From contig JAZLMM010000008.1 in assembly GCA_045598705.1 (NCBI GenBank), positions 1-25,246 of the forward strand: 25,246 bases of DNA, written 5' to 3'. A program made the position numbers and the translations under genes. The notes beneath the pieces are model-generated. The model did not search any database, was not told where the DNA came from, and worked only from the letters and a program-made list of their open reading frames with translations. The DNA is from Scatonaster sp045598705. Its GTDB lineage: Bacteria; Bacillota; Clostridia; Saccharofermentanales; Saccharofermentanaceae. Every line of letters begins with the position of its first letter. Within the stretch, counting starts at the first letter, position 1. Positions 24,064 to 25,246 of this stretch are shown here, in pieces.

Positions 24064-25038
24064 TCAATTGATTAGCATGGTCTTTACTTCATGTTCATTG
24101 TAGTAAACTACACCACCACATACGACATGAATCTCATATCCTTCCGGAATGGAAATCTTTAAGCGTGCTTTATCGTACCCACGTATGCGTCTCTGATTGT
24201 GCGTAGGTCCTTCATAGTACAGATTGCCATTTTCACGATAAACTACAGAGCTCGGAACTGCCGTAGAGACATAGTAGTCTTCTACTTCTACTTTCTTTTC
24301 ACTAATCACAAAAAAACTGTCTGAGAACGAAGTGTTATATTGTACAAAGAATACGTCACTTTCTCTGTAAAGAACAAATGCAAAATCTCCATTCTGAGAA
24401 GATGAAAAAGAAATCGCGTCGACTCTAATCACATCATGCAATTTTTGCAATTCTTCACATATATACTGATGCCCATAATACGAATAAAGTCTAACTTCAC
24501 GATTTCTATTCACATACATAATTGACCCGTGATTATACGAGAAGGAGTCTATATTCTCTGCAATTTGCCTCAGTTTACCTAGCTCGTCATCTGTATTAGT
24601 CAGTAACTCACCATTATTCAAAAGGACAGTCACTCTACAATGTGCTGAATAGCCGTTAATTTCTGCTTGAGAAATTTCATTATCGAATGAATACTCACAC
24701 AATTTCTGCGTTTCATCGGAATCCATGTAGTAGATTTCTATATGATTATCCTCAAAGCCAATCAAAACATAGTAACCCCACATATCAAGAAAGCTAATAT
24801 CCGTGTCAAAGACTACATCATTCATTACACTCCCTTCATAATCACACTGAAGAAATTCACGATTGTCCAACACTATCCCCATCGAATTCAATTCGGAACC
24901 ACTTACAAAAGAAACATTACGGCTCGCATCCGAAAAGGTAGTGCATGTTTTTGTTTGTCTGAAAACTGAACAACCTGAGACACTAATCAGTATACAAAAA
25001 CACAAAATCAATATTCTCATACCATGATACTTTCTCAT
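24064..25038 (-). CDS. Putative lipoprotein of unknown function
   Basis: The 324-residue protein has a lipoprotein signal, with hydrophobic MRILILCFCILISVSG and C23 in the lipobox VSGC, so it should be anchored to the outer face of the membrane. The rest is rich in beta-prone Tyr/Val/Ser stretches with repeated short blocks (for example VVFDTDISFLDMWGYYVL and FAFVLYRESDVFFVQYN), suggesting a beta-propeller-like fold. This is only an inference. GGGGAGG lies 7 nt before the ATG at 25038, inside the end of the upstream ORF, which it overlaps by 56 bp. The DNA here is more AT-rich than in the rest of the window. It converges with the ligase gene. I do not recognise the family. Confidence 0.75.
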   Translation of the reverse strand: MRKYHGMRILILCFCILISVSGCSVFRQTKTCTTFSDASRNVSFVSGSELNSMGIVLDNREFLQCDYEGSVMNDVVFDTDISFLDMWGYYVLIGFEDNHIEIYYMDSDETQKLCEYSFDNEISQAEINGYSAHCRVTVLLNNGELLTNTDDELGKLRQIAENIDSFSYNHGSIMYVNRNREVRLYSYYGHQYICEELQKLHDVIRVDAISFSSSQNGDFAFVLYRESDVFFVQYNTSFSDSFFVISEKKVEVEDYYVSTAVPSSVVYRENGNLYYEGPTHNQRRIRGYDKARLKISIPEGYEIHVVCGGVVYYNEHEVKTMLIN

Positions 25039-25246
25039 ACTCTACCTCCCCATCACTATTTCTATAGTAACGATATCTACCGATTTTTGAAATATCATCT
25101 ATCTGGTGCTCTACCCTAGGAATAAGTCCAATTAGTCCTAAAAAATCTCCATTCTTGATACAATCTATGCAATATACGAAGTCCGAAGCTACAGCTGTCA
25201 CATATTCAGGATACCAATCAAAGGACATTTCGGCTGAAAATGCTAT
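24983..25246 (-). CDS. C-terminal part of an unknown protein, cut by the window edge
   Basis: The frame is open to the right edge of the window. The six codons before the first ATG (25228) are also sense codons, and that ATG has no ribosome binding site, so the gene probably begins outside. The visible 87 residues include MSFDWYPEYVTAVASDF and end WYENIDFVFLYTD. No domain is recognised. The lipoprotein gene starts within it in another frame (56 bp overlap) with a good ribosome binding site, implying translational coupling. Confidence 0.5.
   Translation of the reverse strand: MAFSAEMSFDWYPEYVTAVASDFVYCIDCIKNGDFLGLIGLIPRVEHQIDDISKIGRYRYYRNSDGEVEYEKVSWYENIDFVFLYTD

Overview
The window looks like chromosomal DNA of a low-to-middle GC Bacillota, most likely a clostridial (Lachnospiraceae-like) anaerobe. 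The reasons are strong AGGAGG-type ribosome binding sites, compact same-strand operons, sigma-A promoters of the TTGATT/TAAAAT type, a lipoprotein-anchored barnase, and a FabT-like operator. The genus cannot be named from the sequence. Nearly all genes lie on the minus strand; only the AMP-forming acyl ligase is on plus.

Layout from left to right. 1-125: an imperfect 61-62 bp tandem repeat with hairpin-forming arms. 174-4050: a SNF2-family helicase and an Rsm22-family ribosomal methyltransferase-like protein. 4203-4279: tRNA-Val(GAC) with its own promoter and terminator. 4317-8365: a CopA copper ATPase with a metal-binding domain at each end, preceded by a membrane protein with a DUF3592-like region. 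8524-8584: a 61 bp inverted-repeat element. 8660-9772: alanine dehydrogenase with its own promoter. 9946-10071: an unlisted 41-codon gene with a strong ribosome binding site. 10119-16541: a long same-strand run holding an NAD-dependent epimerase, BirA (no DNA-binding domain), an MFS transporter, a PHP phosphatase, barstar, a lipid-anchored barnase, a MIF-like tautomerase and a PfkB sugar/nucleoside kinase. 16572-16775: a remnant of xanthine phosphoribosyltransferase with its middle deleted. 16838-22003: a permease, ATPase, response regulator and histidine kinase cluster that probably senses and responds to envelope stress or an antimicrobial compound. 22168-22196: two FabT-like palindromes just downstream of the promoter of an acyl-CoA/acyl-ACP synthetase (22220-23953). 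24064-25246: a more AT-rich end with a lipoprotein of unknown function and the end of another unknown ORF that overlaps it.

The most interesting observations are these. (1) An internal start with a good ribosome binding site lies inside copA at 4535 and could release a free CopZ-like copper chaperone. (2) A membrane-tethered barnase on a ~90-residue Thr/Glu-rich stalk is translationally coupled to its barstar inhibitor. (3) There is an internally deleted xpt remnant behind a near-consensus promoter. (4) A paired FabT-like operator controls the acyl ligase. (5) There is a tandem hairpin repeat at the left edge. No phage, complete insertion sequence, CRISPR array or rRNA was seen.
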